A stretch of DNA of 64,000 bases from Alphaproteobacteria bacterium (GCA_017999645.1 JAGNLJ010000004.1:1-64000), one strand, 5' to 3'; shown: positions 43,477 through 52,635, counted from the stretch's first letter. Notes: generated by a model from the letters alone, not told the origin. Numbers and translations: made by a program.

Positions 43477-44604
43477 TTAATCCTGAAGGCTGGTCAGGGA
43501 ATTTTCCATGATGCCCTTGGCGATGCCGGGCTGGATGCGGTCAAAATACGTGATCGCGCGGGTGATGTCTTTCAGGTCGACCATTTTGCCGCTGTTGCGG
43601 ATACGGTTGCTGAGAAGATACATCGAAATGAAATCCTGTTTGCTGATTTCCTTGGCGCGGCAGGCAACGGCAAGTCCCTGCCCGCTGGACTGGCGCAAGA
43701 TCGAGATAACTGTTTCGAGCGGCAGGCCGGAGAATTTGGTGAACATCGCAACGAATGTCTGCGTCTGGCCGCGCTTGAGCGTGCCAAGCATCATTTTGAC
43801 CGTCAGGAGATTTTTCTCATGGAAACGCTCGACTGATTTAATAACCGAAACCGTGGGCACATACTGGTCTTCATCGACGCCATCTACGAATTCGAGGATG
43901 ATTTCATCGATCGCATCCGTCAGCATGCCGGATTCAATTTCATAGTTATCGACAATGTAACGTTTCAGTTCATAGCCAACATGCTGGTAAAGCTTGGCGG
44001 CGATACCCTTGTCGACTTCGTCACGGCGGAGGAGCGGCGTTGCGATATCTTCGCTGTCTTGAGCCATATCCGACAGCACATTAAGCGCATGTTCCGTTAG
44101 TTTGAGATTGGTGTTTTCAGCCAGCGTCAGGGCCGTGTCGAAATCACGCGTATCAGCCAGGATGTTCATGACATGGTCGCTGAGTTTCTTACGGGCAGCA
44201 ATCTCGCACCAGTACTCGGCGCTTTTCGATTTTATGATGTATATAAGGTCAAGTTCGCCCAGAACGACGCTGTTGCGCAGGACCGGCGCGGCGATTTCAA
44301 TTTCATCGTGAGAAATCTGGAGAATGAGGCGCAAAGGCACATTCTCGAGCATTGAAAGTCTTTCGGCAAGCGCCTGCCTTAAATCTTTTTCAGCCTGGCG
44401 CATCAACGCGATCAGGACATCGGCAATCAGTTCGCTTTCGCGCGGTGAAAGGTTCATGCCGAGAAGGTCGCTGATGATCGACATCAGTTCAGCCCGGGCG
44501 AGCGGCTTTTTATCCTTGGCGAGGCCATAAAGCTTGTGACTGTCGTAAAGCTTTACGAGCAGTGGCGTCACGTCGGATGATTTATCAAGAAAGCTGAGGT
44601 CCAT
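43477..44604 (-). CDS. DUF2336 domain protein
   Basis: An all-helical protein of 375 aa matching the alphaproteobacterial DUF2336 family, in which HEAT-like helical pairs are followed by a C-terminal domain. Repeated leucine-rich units (AERLSMLENVPLRLILQISH, IAAPVLRNSVVLGELDLIYI, TPLLRRDEVDKGIAAKLYQH) are visible. No catalytic motif or membrane helix. The function is unknown. It has its own promoter region to the right (44605-44786), shared with the small gene at 44787. Confidence 0.85.
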   Translation of the reverse strand: MDLSFLDKSSDVTPLLVKLYDSHKLYGLAKDKKPLARAELMSIISDLLGMNLSPRESELIADVLIALMRQAEKDLRQALAERLSMLENVPLRLILQISHDEIEIAAPVLRNSVVLGELDLIYIIKSKSAEYWCEIAARKKLSDHVMNILADTRDFDTALTLAENTNLKLTEHALNVLSDMAQDSEDIATPLLRRDEVDKGIAAKLYQHVGYELKRYIVDNYEIESGMLTDAIDEIILEFVDGVDEDQYVPTVSVIKSVERFHEKNLLTVKMMLGTLKRGQTQTFVAMFTKFSGLPLETVISILRQSSGQGLAVACRAKEISKQDFISMYLLSNRIRNSGKMVDLKDITRAITYFDRIQPGIAKGIMENSLTSLQD

Positions 44605-44786
44605 AGTGTTTTTACCTTAATCCTGGGACCTTTATACCTGTCAGACGTTACAAAACGGTTAATCGCAATCAATTTGATTTAAATGCGTGTTTATTGTACA
44701 AATATGGCTCCTAAATCTTTATTAATCATTTAGTAATAAACTGGCTGAGTAGCTTCTGAGTTAACAAAGAAGACCTCGGGTGAATC

Positions 44787-45047
44787 ATGGCCGGACCCCT
44801 AAACGGTATTGGCGGACAACAACAAATTCCTCTCGCTACCCCCTTTCAACCGGGGCAGAACGGGTCGCAGGTGCGTCCACAGGATAACCGCGAGCCTAAG
44901 CCGAATCAGGTTCAGCAGCCCTCCAGCCAGCTCGGCCAGGTGCAGGAGCAGGAAACCCGTAGCTCCAAAGACCTCCAGAGCCTTCTGAAAGAAGCTGAAG
45001 CCAGCGGCCAGACCGGACGCGGTTCCGTTATCGATATCACCATTTAA
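44787..45047 (+). CDS. small Gln/Pro-rich hypothetical protein (86 aa)
   Basis: The first ~55 residues are Gln, Pro, Gly and Asn-rich and probably disordered. The end is a short amphipathic helix (SKDLQSLLKEAEASGQ) and GRGSVIDITI. GGGTGA lies before the ATG. No family is recognised, though small alphaproteobacterial proteins ending in RGS(V/L)(I/V)(D/N) are familiar. The 182-base region upstream is AT-rich and includes TTTATTA/TAATAAA inverted arms at 44718-44740. It stands alone between two minus-strand genes. Confidence 0.6.
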   Translation: MAGPLNGIGGQQQIPLATPFQPGQNGSQVRPQDNREPKPNQVQQPSSQLGQVQEQETRSSKDLQSLLKEAEASGQTGRGSVIDITI

Positions 45048-45054
45048 TTGAAAT

Positions 45055-46572
45055 TTACTGGAACGCGACTTCGTTAAAGCTGCGCAGTTTGCGGCTGTGA
45101 AGTTTTTCGGGTTCCTGATCGCGCAGAAGCGTCATCGTCAGTAGACCTATTTGCAAATGCTGCTTTACCCGTTCACGGTAAAATGCATCCGCCATGCCCG
45201 GAAGTTTAAGCTGTCCGTGCAGAGGTTTGTCGGAGACGCAAAGTAATGTGCCGTAGGGTACGCGGAACCTGAAACCGTTGGCGGCGATTGTCCCGGCCTC
45301 CATGTCCATGGCGATAGCACGGCTCTGGCTCAGGCGGCGGCTTTGTTTCAGAGATGAGCGCAATTCCCAGTTCCGGTCGGCGGTTGTCGCCACCGTTCCC
45401 GTGCGCATAAATTTTTTCAGGTCGAAACCTTTGTGGCCCGTCACTTGAGAAACCGCCTGCTCCAGTGCCTGCTGGATTTCGGCGAGCGCGGGGATTGGAA
45501 TGTTCGGCGGCACTTCTTCGTCAAGGATATTGTCTTCGCGCAGATAGCCGTGCGCGAGCACGTAATCGCCCATGCGCTGCGAATTACGAAGGCCCGCGCA
45601 GTGGCCGAGCATCAGCCATGCATGCGGGCGCAGGACGGCACAATGATCGGTGATTGTTTTCGCGTTCGATGGGCCGACGCCGATATTGACAAGAGTGATC
45701 CCCTGCCCGCCCCGCATTTTCAAATGATAAGCCGGCATCTGCGGCAGGCGGATGGCCTGCGGCGCGGCCTGGGATATGACTGCGCTGTAATTTTCGGCGT
45801 TTTTATTCGGCGTGATACGGTCGCCCGGCTCGACGAACGCACTGAAGACCGAGCGCTGCTTCTTCATGTTCGGATCGTCGGTCGGCGCCATCAGGCCGTG
45901 ACAGAGGCGCACGAATTCATCGATGTAGAACTGGTAGTTCGTGAAGATGATGTAATTCTGGAAGTGTTCGGCCGATGTGCCGCAATAATGTTTAAGGCGC
46001 TGCAGGCTTAAATCAACGCGCGGTGCCGTAAACAGTGCGAGCGGCGAAGGCTCGCCCTTCGGCGGAACATAGGTGCCGTTGGCGATTTCATCATCCATGA
46101 CATCGAGGTCGGGAATGTCGAAAATTTCTGGCAGCGTATGAAGCTGCTCCGCCGTCAGGCCGTTCTCGATGTGGAAATTCGAACCCAGCGCGAAATGCAC
46201 AGGCATGGGCGTCATGCTGACGCCGACCTCGATCGGGACATTATGGTTGGCGATCAGGAGGCGCATCTGCTCCAGGTAATAATCCTTGAAAATGTCAGGG
46301 CGCGTCAAAGTGGTGCTGTAGCTGCCCGGGCGCGGTGCAAAACCGTAAGCGAGGCGCGTATCCACGCGGCGGGCCTGTTTGGTTACGATTTTAATGTAGG
46401 GATAGCAGGCGCTGACGCGGTCATGGTCGTCGGTGATCTTGTCTTCGGCAAAATTCTTGAATTGCGCCTGCAGGTAAGCAAGGTTGCTTTCGTAAATCTC
46501 CGTCACGGCGTCCAGCGCCAGTTGCGGGTCTTTATAGGTCTTGGCTTTGAATGTGCGGGGCGGCTTCGGCAT
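45055..46572 (-). CDS. amn: AMP nucleosidase
   Basis: Cleaves AMP to adenine and ribose 5-phosphate, influencing adenylate levels. The N-terminal AMP-nucleosidase domain (ACYPYIKIVTKQARRVDTRLAYG and GSYSTTLTRPDIF) and the C-terminal phosphorylase-like domain (ITLVNIGVGPSNAKTITDH, LMLGHCAGLR, DMEAGTIAANGFRFRVPYGT) are complete. At 505 aa it is the usual length. It converges on the small gene at 44787 with a seven-base gap and is preceded by a 57-base spacer from the TrpF-like gene. Confidence 0.95.
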   Translation of the reverse strand: MPKPPRTFKAKTYKDPQLALDAVTEIYESNLAYLQAQFKNFAEDKITDDHDRVSACYPYIKIVTKQARRVDTRLAYGFAPRPGSYSTTLTRPDIFKDYYLEQMRLLIANHNVPIEVGVSMTPMPVHFALGSNFHIENGLTAEQLHTLPEIFDIPDLDVMDDEIANGTYVPPKGEPSPLALFTAPRVDLSLQRLKHYCGTSAEHFQNYIIFTNYQFYIDEFVRLCHGLMAPTDDPNMKKQRSVFSAFVEPGDRITPNKNAENYSAVISQAAPQAIRLPQMPAYHLKMRGGQGITLVNIGVGPSNAKTITDHCAVLRPHAWLMLGHCAGLRNSQRMGDYVLAHGYLREDNILDEEVPPNIPIPALAEIQQALEQAVSQVTGHKGFDLKKFMRTGTVATTADRNWELRSSLKQSRRLSQSRAIAMDMEAGTIAANGFRFRVPYGTLLCVSDKPLHGQLKLPGMADAFYRERVKQHLQIGLLTMTLLRDQEPEKLHSRKLRSFNEVAFQ

Positions 46573-46629
46573 CCAGCTTATCTTGGCCGATTTTCAAATA
46601 AATTCAAGGGCAAAGAAAGGCTGCGGATC

Positions 46630-47469
46630 TTAGCCCAGAGTACTATCAGGGACGGAAACTATGGGACTGTGATATAGCCTTTCAAACTCCCGTGCAGCGC
46701 GTTGAATAAAGGCCTCGGTTTTATAAAGATCAAGCTCGCCTCTCTCATTACGAACGCCGCTCTCGACATCTATTGAAAAAGGCCGCGTTGTAACCTGGCT
46801 TAATGCCGAGATCTGCTCAGCCACATTCTCAGGATTCAGCCCGCCTGCGAAAACAAGGATTTTACTAGGGAACACTTTTTCCAGTGCTGCTACATAAGGC
46901 ACAAGTTTTTTAGTATCCATTTTACTTCCGGTTCCATACGAGGAATCGAGCAAGATCGCATGTATGTTTGGGCTGTAAGGAGCGATACGCGAAACCAGTT
47001 CATCCGGTCTCATTTCCATGATTTTGTCAGGGCCTAACTGGAAAATAATTGTCAGCGACGGCAACATCTCTTTTGCCACTGACATGGAGGCCGCACTGAC
47101 ATTAAAAGCGCGATTTATTTGCAAGACTCTCCCGGCCCCACTTTTATAAATCTCGCTGCCCTTACCCATAAAAATACTGTAGAGATCGCCTGTAAAATAA
47201 TCGTCAGGCGCTTCAGGGTGAGGCGAATAATGAATGGCGTTGCGACCGAACGGCTGCTTGAAATTTAAAACATACAAATCATCTAATTTTATGTAGCGCG
47301 GATCAGTTCTGTCGTCGTGTCCATTAATCATTTCCGAGGTCAGACAATATCCCATCAATCCATAATGGCCATTACCGCCGGTGCCTACCGCGTTCGAATA
47401 AAACTGACCCGTGATAGCCTTTGTCTGTTGCCGGGTGGTAACCCCCGCAATACCTATATATGGTTTCAT
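46630..47469 (-). CDS. TrpF-like (phosphoribosylanthranilate isomerase-related) TIM-barrel protein
   Basis: The C-terminal half carries the TrpF signature KILVFAGGLNPENVAEQI followed by FSIDVESGVRNERGELD, which binds phosphate and closes the barrel. The N-terminus, YIGIAGVTTRQQT, replaces the catalytic Cys of the usual KICG motif by Ala, so ordinary isomerase activity is doubtful. At 279 aa it is longer than TrpF (~210). It overlaps the GTP-cyclohydrolase-II-like gene by 4 bases (ATGA) and is AT-richer than its neighbours. The pairing suggests a joint, unidentified pathway involving a ribosylated intermediate. Confidence 0.72.
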   Translation of the reverse strand: MKPYIGIAGVTTRQQTKAITGQFYSNAVGTGGNGHYGLMGYCLTSEMINGHDDRTDPRYIKLDDLYVLNFKQPFGRNAIHYSPHPEAPDDYFTGDLYSIFMGKGSEIYKSGAGRVLQINRAFNVSAASMSVAKEMLPSLTIIFQLGPDKIMEMRPDELVSRIAPYSPNIHAILLDSSYGTGSKMDTKKLVPYVAALEKVFPSKILVFAGGLNPENVAEQISALSQVTTRPFSIDVESGVRNERGELDLYKTEAFIQRAAREFERLYHSPIVSVPDSTLG

Positions 47470-48338
47470 GAGGGCTCCGTTGTCAGCGCAGGAGGCTTAG
47501 CAGTCACGATTTTTTCCAATTCCAGCATATGTTCGGGCCTGATCCTGGGCAATAATTCGCGCAGCCTGGTAATAACCATGGCATGTCCACTGCCATTTCC
47601 AAGTTCTGCATCCATCAGATGGCCCATATGATCCTTCTTGGCCGTCAGGTATTCGGCAGAATATGGCGTTGCGGCGATATGAATGGGATGCGGGACGACA
47701 TCAATGCCCGCATCCGTGAGCGCCTTGACTTTGGCCGGGTTGTTCGACATCAAGCTTACTTTCGAAATGCCGAGCAGATTCAGGGCATCAATCACTACGC
47801 CGTAATTGCGAAAATCGTTGCGCGGCAGCCCCATCGCCTGAAATGTCTGCGACGTATCAATTCCATCCACCTGCTCCATATGATTAGCGGCGGTTTTAGC
47901 CGTGAGCCCTGCGTTGCGACCTTCCTGGTCGAGATAGAAAATGATCCCGGCGCCCTGCTCCATGATCGTACGCATGGCCGCGAATAGTTGCGGGCCGCAA
48001 TCGCAGCTCTGGCTGAACAGCGCGTCGCCGAAACGGCACAGCGAATGGATGCGGATTTCGACGGGTTCGTTCTCGTTCATTTTCACGAGATCCGGAAATG
48101 GAATTTTTGCCAGGTCACCGGTCAGACCATCTGTGTTGTAAATCAGGACCGTGTGCTCTTTCACGGCATTGAGGATTTGCGCGATATCACGCGGATCGGG
48201 AACCTGGTCATTCTCGACGACAGACATATGTATCCAGTCGCCCAGCGCAGTCGGTAAATGTATCGGCACTGAAACGGCTTTTATGCTCTTTGCGTTAAAT
48301 TCATCCGGCAAAGATTTATAAGCAGACTGGCGATTCAT
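47466..48338 (-). CDS. GTP cyclohydrolase II-like protein (RibA domain)
   Basis: The RibA core is at residues ~65-255: zinc ligands Cys101, Cys112 and Cys114 (HSLC, SCDCG, the 11 and 2 spacing of E. coli RibA), YLDQEGRNAGL for the catalytic Glu/Arg segment, RNYGVVIDALNLLGI and NNPAKV. It has an N-terminal extension of ~65 residues and a C-terminal one of ~40, and no DHBP-synthase domain. It may open the GTP ring for riboflavin, but the coupled TrpF-like gene hints at a specialised paralogue. It has its own good promoter. Confidence 0.8.
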   Translation of the reverse strand: MNRQSAYKSLPDEFNAKSIKAVSVPIHLPTALGDWIHMSVVENDQVPDPRDIAQILNAVKEHTVLIYNTDGLTGDLAKIPFPDLVKMNENEPVEIRIHSLCRFGDALFSQSCDCGPQLFAAMRTIMEQGAGIIFYLDQEGRNAGLTAKTAANHMEQVDGIDTSQTFQAMGLPRNDFRNYGVVIDALNLLGISKVSLMSNNPAKVKALTDAGIDVVPHPIHIAATPYSAEYLTAKKDHMGHLMDAELGNGSGHAMVITRLRELLPRIRPEHMLELEKIVTAKPPALTTEPS

Positions 48339-48371
48339 AGCTGAACTCTTTTCCCTCTATTTAGAAAAAGA

Positions 48372-48399
48372 ATTAGCAAGAATATGTCTAATGTGTCAA
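48372..48399 (-). promoter_or_regulatory. promoter of the RibA-like/TrpF-like pair
   Basis: On the minus strand TTGACA (plus 48394-48399) is followed after 16 bases by GCTAAT (plus 48372-48377). Initiation near 48366 leaves a leader of under 30 bases, so there is no room for an FMN riboswitch. Confidence 0.5.
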
Positions 48400-48408
48400 A
48401 GGCTTAAT

Positions 48409-49587
48409 TTATGCGGGCAAGCCCATCAGAGACCTGGCATAATCGCGGGCGCTGAAAGGCTGCATATCCCCGGCCTGTTCGCCTATTCCAATCGCATGGA
48501 CAGGTACACCGAACTGGTCAGCAAGGCCCACCAGCACCCCGCCCCGGGCCGAGCCGTCTAGCTTGGTTACGATCAGGCCTGTGACATTAACCATGCTCTT
48601 GAATGTCTCAAGCTGGGCGAAGGCATTCTGGCCGGTAGTAGCATCGAGGACGAGCAGCGTTGCGTGCGGAAGATTTTCATCCTGTTTCTTCAGAACACGA
48701 ACGATTTTTTCCAACTCGGCCATCAGGTTTTGTTTGTTATGCAGCCGCCCCGCCGTGTCGATCAGCAATACATCGGCATTTTCTTTTTTGGCCTTCTCGT
48801 AAGATTCAAAAGCAACAGAAGCCGCATCGGCGCCGACATCCTTGGAGTAAAAACCGGAATTCGTGCGCGATGCCCATTCCTTGAGCTGTTCGACCGCCGC
48901 GGCGCGGAACGTATCGCCCGCCGCGACCATGATTTTGTAGCCTTCGTTTTTCAGGCGCTGGGCGAATTTGCCGATGGTCGTGGTTTTGCCGACACCGTTG
49001 ACGCCGCACACTAAAATAACGAATGGTCCGTTTGCGGGTTTTTTGATTTCCAGTGGTTTTGCCACAGGCCCGAGGATTTCCGCCATGGTTTCGGCCAGCG
49101 CCGTGCGGATTTCACGGTCGCCCGCGTCGTCGCCGAAACGTTTCTGCGAGAATTCCTCAATTACTTTTGCCGCCGTTTTCGGACCGAGATCAGCCTCGAT
49201 CAGAATTTCCTCGAGATCATCGAGCGAGCCCGCATCGAGTTTTGACTTCAAAAGAAGATCGGAAATGCCGCTCGTCAGTTTCGATGAGGATTTCGAAAGT
49301 CCCTGCGTCAGGCGCGAGAACCAGCCGCCTTCATTCGTGTGATCGCTTAAATCTTCCTGCTCGTGCAGGTCATCGGCGGGTGTATGCGCGGGAACCGGAG
49401 TTTCCTCGAGATCGTCGATAACTTCCATCTCGGATTGTTCGAGGCTGTGTTTGAAATCGGGGCTCATGTCCGCGTCGTATTCGGTGGGCGGCTCGATCGC
49501 GGCGTCATCGTCGCGATGAAAGATACGGTCGGCGCGCTCATTGCTGCCCTCGCCCGTGGACTTGCTTTTTTTCTTCCAGAAAACCAT
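48409..49587 (-). CDS. ftsY: signal recognition particle receptor FtsY
   Basis: SRP GTPase that docks ribosome-SRP complexes at the membrane. Residues ~1-90 form the acidic A domain (VIDDLEETPVP region); the N domain follows, then the G domain with VCGVNGVGKTTTIGKFA (P-loop), AAGDTFRAAAVEQLKEWA, LIDTAGRLHNKQNLM and TKLDGSARGG. The end is KQ-free LMGLPA. Length 392 aa. It is the last gene of the minus-strand dapF-mtaB-HExxH protein-ftsY run; the SRP protein gene ffh lies nearby on the other strand. Confidence 0.95.
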   Translation of the reverse strand: MVFWKKKSKSTGEGSNERADRIFHRDDDAAIEPPTEYDADMSPDFKHSLEQSEMEVIDDLEETPVPAHTPADDLHEQEDLSDHTNEGGWFSRLTQGLSKSSSKLTSGISDLLLKSKLDAGSLDDLEEILIEADLGPKTAAKVIEEFSQKRFGDDAGDREIRTALAETMAEILGPVAKPLEIKKPANGPFVILVCGVNGVGKTTTIGKFAQRLKNEGYKIMVAAGDTFRAAAVEQLKEWASRTNSGFYSKDVGADAASVAFESYEKAKKENADVLLIDTAGRLHNKQNLMAELEKIVRVLKKQDENLPHATLLVLDATTGQNAFAQLETFKSMVNVTGLIVTKLDGSARGGVLVGLADQFGVPVHAIGIGEQAGDMQPFSARDYARSLMGLPA

Positions 49588-49632
49588 TCCTGAAATATAT
49601 AGAACGCGGGGCGTTAAATCAAAGCCCTGGTT

Positions 49633-50442
49633 TTATTGAGCAGGCGGCGGTGCAGAATCAACCTTTGCCGCTGCGGGCGCCCTGAATTTCTCAGGCAACT
49701 GGCGCATAAGCTCTCGCGGCACCATTTTATCAGGCTGGGCCGGGTCGCAAAGTTGGGATTCACGCTCGTAATTCTCAGGCGAGTCGATTGGTGTGTTTCT
49801 TTTCTGGACTTCCTTATACATGTGGTCGCCGTAAATTTCGATGGCATCGCTGAGGCCCGTACTTAAACTTTCAAAGCCTTTTTCCATTTCCGAGCGCGGC
49901 ACATAGCGCCGTTCCATATAAGCGATGATTTGCGGCAATTCCTTTTTCAGTTTCGCCAGCACATCCTGGACGGCCCTGACGTTGGTTTCGTGGTGCCACA
50001 CTTCGTGGTCGAGCGTCAGGTCGAATTGACAGGTGCCCTTTTTGAGTTCAGAGCCGACGAAAATCTGCGTGTGATAAAACACATCGATGTTCAGCTCCTT
50101 TACGTAGGGGCAGAAATACATCCCGTAACGGTCATAGGACTTGCCCATGAAGCGCGAGCGGGTCTGCACGCCCATGGCGCCGCGCGCCTGGCCCAGCACA
50201 AAAAGCTCCTGCGAGGTCCAGACATGATCCACGTTCGCGTTCTTCCATTCCTCCATGCGCTTTTCGTCGTCGCTTGTGAGCTTTTTGACCGAAAGCTTGT
50301 GGTTATATGTCACGTCCGGGATTTCGAGATTGATGTTGATTTTCGTGTTGAACGGCTTGTTTTTATGGCAGCCGTTACGATCGCCGGTTGCCCCGGCGGG
50401 AATCAGCAATGCGCTCGCGAGAAGAACAGGTAACGGGATCAT
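49633..50442 (-). CDS. secreted protein with HExxH motif (DUF922-like putative zinc protease)
   Basis: A short signal peptide (residues ~2-19) is followed by a soluble domain. HEVWHHE at residues 146-152 in LTLDHEVWHHETNVRAVQDV gives an HExxH zinc motif on a helix, preceded by two Cys (CPYVKELNID and GTCQFDLT) that could form a disulfide. This matches the layout of DUF922-type predicted periplasmic Zn proteases. The C-terminus is Pro/Ala-rich. It lies between mtaB and ftsY in the same direction. The family call is tentative and proteolysis is unproven. Confidence 0.65.
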   Translation of the reverse strand: MIPLPVLLASALLIPAGATGDRNGCHKNKPFNTKININLEIPDVTYNHKLSVKKLTSDDEKRMEEWKNANVDHVWTSQELFVLGQARGAMGVQTRSRFMGKSYDRYGMYFCPYVKELNIDVFYHTQIFVGSELKKGTCQFDLTLDHEVWHHETNVRAVQDVLAKLKKELPQIIAYMERRYVPRSEMEKGFESLSTGLSDAIEIYGDHMYKEVQKRNTPIDSPENYERESQLCDPAQPDKMVPRELMRQLPEKFRAPAAAKVDSAPPPAQ

Positions 50443-50458
50443 TAGGAAACTGAAGTTA

Positions 50459-51712
50459 TTACGACAGAACGTCGCCTGTAAGAGTATTATTTTTAACGCC
50501 GGTTGTATAGACGTGAATGAGACTACCGGCCTCTATATCGCCTTCAAACGCGACAGGCGCGAAGTTTTCAGTGCGGGCGATATTCCCTTTTTCAACGATG
50601 CTTTGCATTTTTTTATTAACGTTTTGATTCAGGAATTTCTGAAGCTGCGTGTCGCCCAGCGCACGGAGACGCGCGGCGCGTTCCTTGCGCACGGCTTTCT
50701 CCACAGATGGCATACGGGCGGCGGGGGTGCCTTCGCGCTCGGAATACGGGAATACGTGCAGGAATGTCAGATCGCATTCCTCGACGATATCGAGCGTGCG
50801 CTGGAACATTTCCTCGGTCTCGGTCGGGAAACCCGCGATGATGTCGGCGCCGTAGGCTATGTCAGGACGATATGAACGTGCGCGGCTGCACATATTAATA
50901 ACATCGTCGCGCAAATGGCGGCGCTTCATACGTTTTAAAATCATATCGTCGCCTGCCTGCAGCGAAAGATGGAGATGCGGCATAAAACGCGGCTCTTCGG
51001 CAATCAATCTCCAGAGATCATCATCAATCTCGACAGGATCAAGCGAAGACAGACGAAGGCGCGGCAGTTCGGGAACCAGCGCAAGAACACGGCGGATCAT
51101 CTGGCCGAGCGTGGGCGAGCCGGGAAGATCGGGGCCGTAGGACGTGATATCCACGCCGCTCATGACGATTTCTTTATATCCTGCGACGGTGAGCGCACGC
51201 ACCTGATCGACAATCACGCCGATGGGAACCGAGCGCGAATTGCCGCGGCCATAAGGAATGATACAAAAGGTGCAGCGGTGATCGCACCCGTTCTGGACCT
51301 GAATAAATGCGCGGCTGCGGTCTTCAAAGCCTGTGATGAGGTGTCCTGCAGTTTCCTTCACCGACATGATGTCGTTGACGAGAATGCGTTCCTCACTCTC
51401 AAGGCCCCACGTCTCGGCTTTCAGTTTCAGATCATTACCGATGACCTGATTCACTTCCGCCATTTCGGAATACATTTTCGGATTAACCTGCGCCGAGCAT
51501 CCGGTGACGATGATTTTCGCATCCGGGTTTTCGCGGCGCGCGCGGCGGATGGATTGTCTTGCCTGGCGTTCGGCCTCTTTGGTCACGGCGCAGGTATTGA
51601 AGATGATAGCGTCCTGCAGCCCAGCCTTTCTGGCATGGGTTTTCATCACCTCGGATTCATATGCGTTGAGGCGGCAACCGAATGTTACGACTTGCGGGTC
51701 GGACTTGGTCAT
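50459..51712 (-). CDS. mtaB: tRNA (N6-threonylcarbamoyladenosine37-C2)-methylthiotransferase MtaB
   Basis: Radical SAM methylthiotransferase that makes ms2t6A37 in tRNA. The N-terminal MTTase domain has the three cluster Cys (FGCRLN, NTCAVT, TGCSAQ); the radical SAM domain has CDHRCTFC (CxxxCxxC) near residue 145, then SGVDITSYG and DIIAGFPTET; a TRAM-like C-terminus follows. MtaB is preferred over MiaB or RimO because of the N-terminal FGCRLN and GVDI motifs. The gene starts 9 bases after dapF stops. Confidence 0.93.
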   Translation of the reverse strand: MTKSDPQVVTFGCRLNAYESEVMKTHARKAGLQDAIIFNTCAVTKEAERQARQSIRRARRENPDAKIIVTGCSAQVNPKMYSEMAEVNQVIGNDLKLKAETWGLESEERILVNDIMSVKETAGHLITGFEDRSRAFIQVQNGCDHRCTFCIIPYGRGNSRSVPIGVIVDQVRALTVAGYKEIVMSGVDITSYGPDLPGSPTLGQMIRRVLALVPELPRLRLSSLDPVEIDDDLWRLIAEEPRFMPHLHLSLQAGDDMILKRMKRRHLRDDVINMCSRARSYRPDIAYGADIIAGFPTETEEMFQRTLDIVEECDLTFLHVFPYSEREGTPAARMPSVEKAVRKERAARLRALGDTQLQKFLNQNVNKKMQSIVEKGNIARTENFAPVAFEGDIEAGSLIHVYTTGVKNNTLTGDVLS

Positions 51713-51721
51713 GCCGTGGTT

Positions 51722-52537
51722 TTAGATGTCTTTATAGATGCCGTCAAATACATGCGCGGCGGCACCGGTCATCAGGACACGGTTGTCGTCGCGCCAGTAA
51801 ATGCTGAGCGTGCCACCATCGAGCACGATATCGGCCTTGCGCTCGGCCAATCCTCGCCTGACAGCAGCAACCAATGTGGCGCAGGCGCCCGAACCGCAGG
51901 CATGGGTCTCGCCGGTATTACGTTCCCAGACGCGCATGCGGAGTTCAGTCGGGCTTTTTACCTCAACGAATTCAACGTTGACCTTGCGCGGGAAGAGTTC
52001 ATGGCTTTCGAAGCCGGGGCCGATTTTCTGAACGTCGAGTTTGTCGACGTCTTTGACGAAGAATACCGCGTGCGGGTTGCCGACATTGACGCCGACGGGG
52101 TCTTTCACGTTCCCCTCGCCGATGCCGAGATGCAGCGTGTCGATCTCTTTCGCCAGAGGAATATCTTTCCAGCCGAATTTCGGCTCGCCCATATCGGCGG
52201 TTATTCTTCCATCAGGTTCTTTCCAGCACGGCAGCGTGCCAGCGACGGTTTCGATCACAACTATATCCTTCTTGGTCTCACCCATAATGAGCGAGGCCAC
52301 GCAACGGGTCGCATTGCCGCAGGCCTCGGCCTCGGAGCCGTCCTGATTGTAAATCGCCATGAACAAAGCTGCCTCGGGGTTCTTTTTGGGTTCGAGGATA
52401 ATGAGCTGATCGCAGCCGATGCCGGTTTTCCGGTTGGCGATGGCGGCAATTTTATGCGGCGCAGGCGGGCTCGTCCCGTCCCGGAGGTCGAGGATCACGA
52501 AGTCGTTGCCAAGGCCGTGCATCTTGATAAATCGCAT
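51722..52537 (-). CDS. dapF: diaminopimelate epimerase
   Basis: Converts LL- to meso-diaminopimelate for lysine and peptidoglycan. MRFIKMHGLGNDFVILD is the standard N-terminus, which fixes the start at 52537. The two catalytic Cys lie in ACGNATRCVA and THACGSGACATLVAA; SMGNPHAV appears as NVGNPHAVFFV. At about 271 aa it is full length. It is first in the minus-strand operon with mtaB, the HExxH protein and ftsY, and is divergent from ffh. Confidence 0.95.
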   Translation of the reverse strand: MRFIKMHGLGNDFVILDLRDGTSPPAPHKIAAIANRKTGIGCDQLIILEPKKNPEAALFMAIYNQDGSEAEACGNATRCVASLIMGETKKDIVVIETVAGTLPCWKEPDGRITADMGEPKFGWKDIPLAKEIDTLHLGIGEGNVKDPVGVNVGNPHAVFFVKDVDKLDVQKIGPGFESHELFPRKVNVEFVEVKSPTELRMRVWERNTGETHACGSGACATLVAAVRRGLAERKADIVLDGGTLSIYWRDDNRVLMTGAAAHVFDGIYKDI

Positions 52538-52606
52538 GTTTTTCAATCTTTTATGGTCGTACCGGGTAGGAATATAGGCCAAAACCCCCGAAAAGGCTAT
52601 AAAACC

Positions 52607-52635
52607 TTGACTTTAAACCCCTTACCCCCTAATTT
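52607..52635 (+). promoter_or_regulatory. sigma70-type promoter for ffh
   Basis: TTGACT (52607-52612), 17 bases, TAATTT (52630-52635). The transcript would start near 52642, about 90 bases before the ffh ATG. Confidence 0.55.

Noticed and set aside
48339..48408. FMN riboswitch before the RibA-like gene
   Set aside because: The gap is only 70 bases and the predicted leader is under 30 bases; the conserved RFN core is not present.
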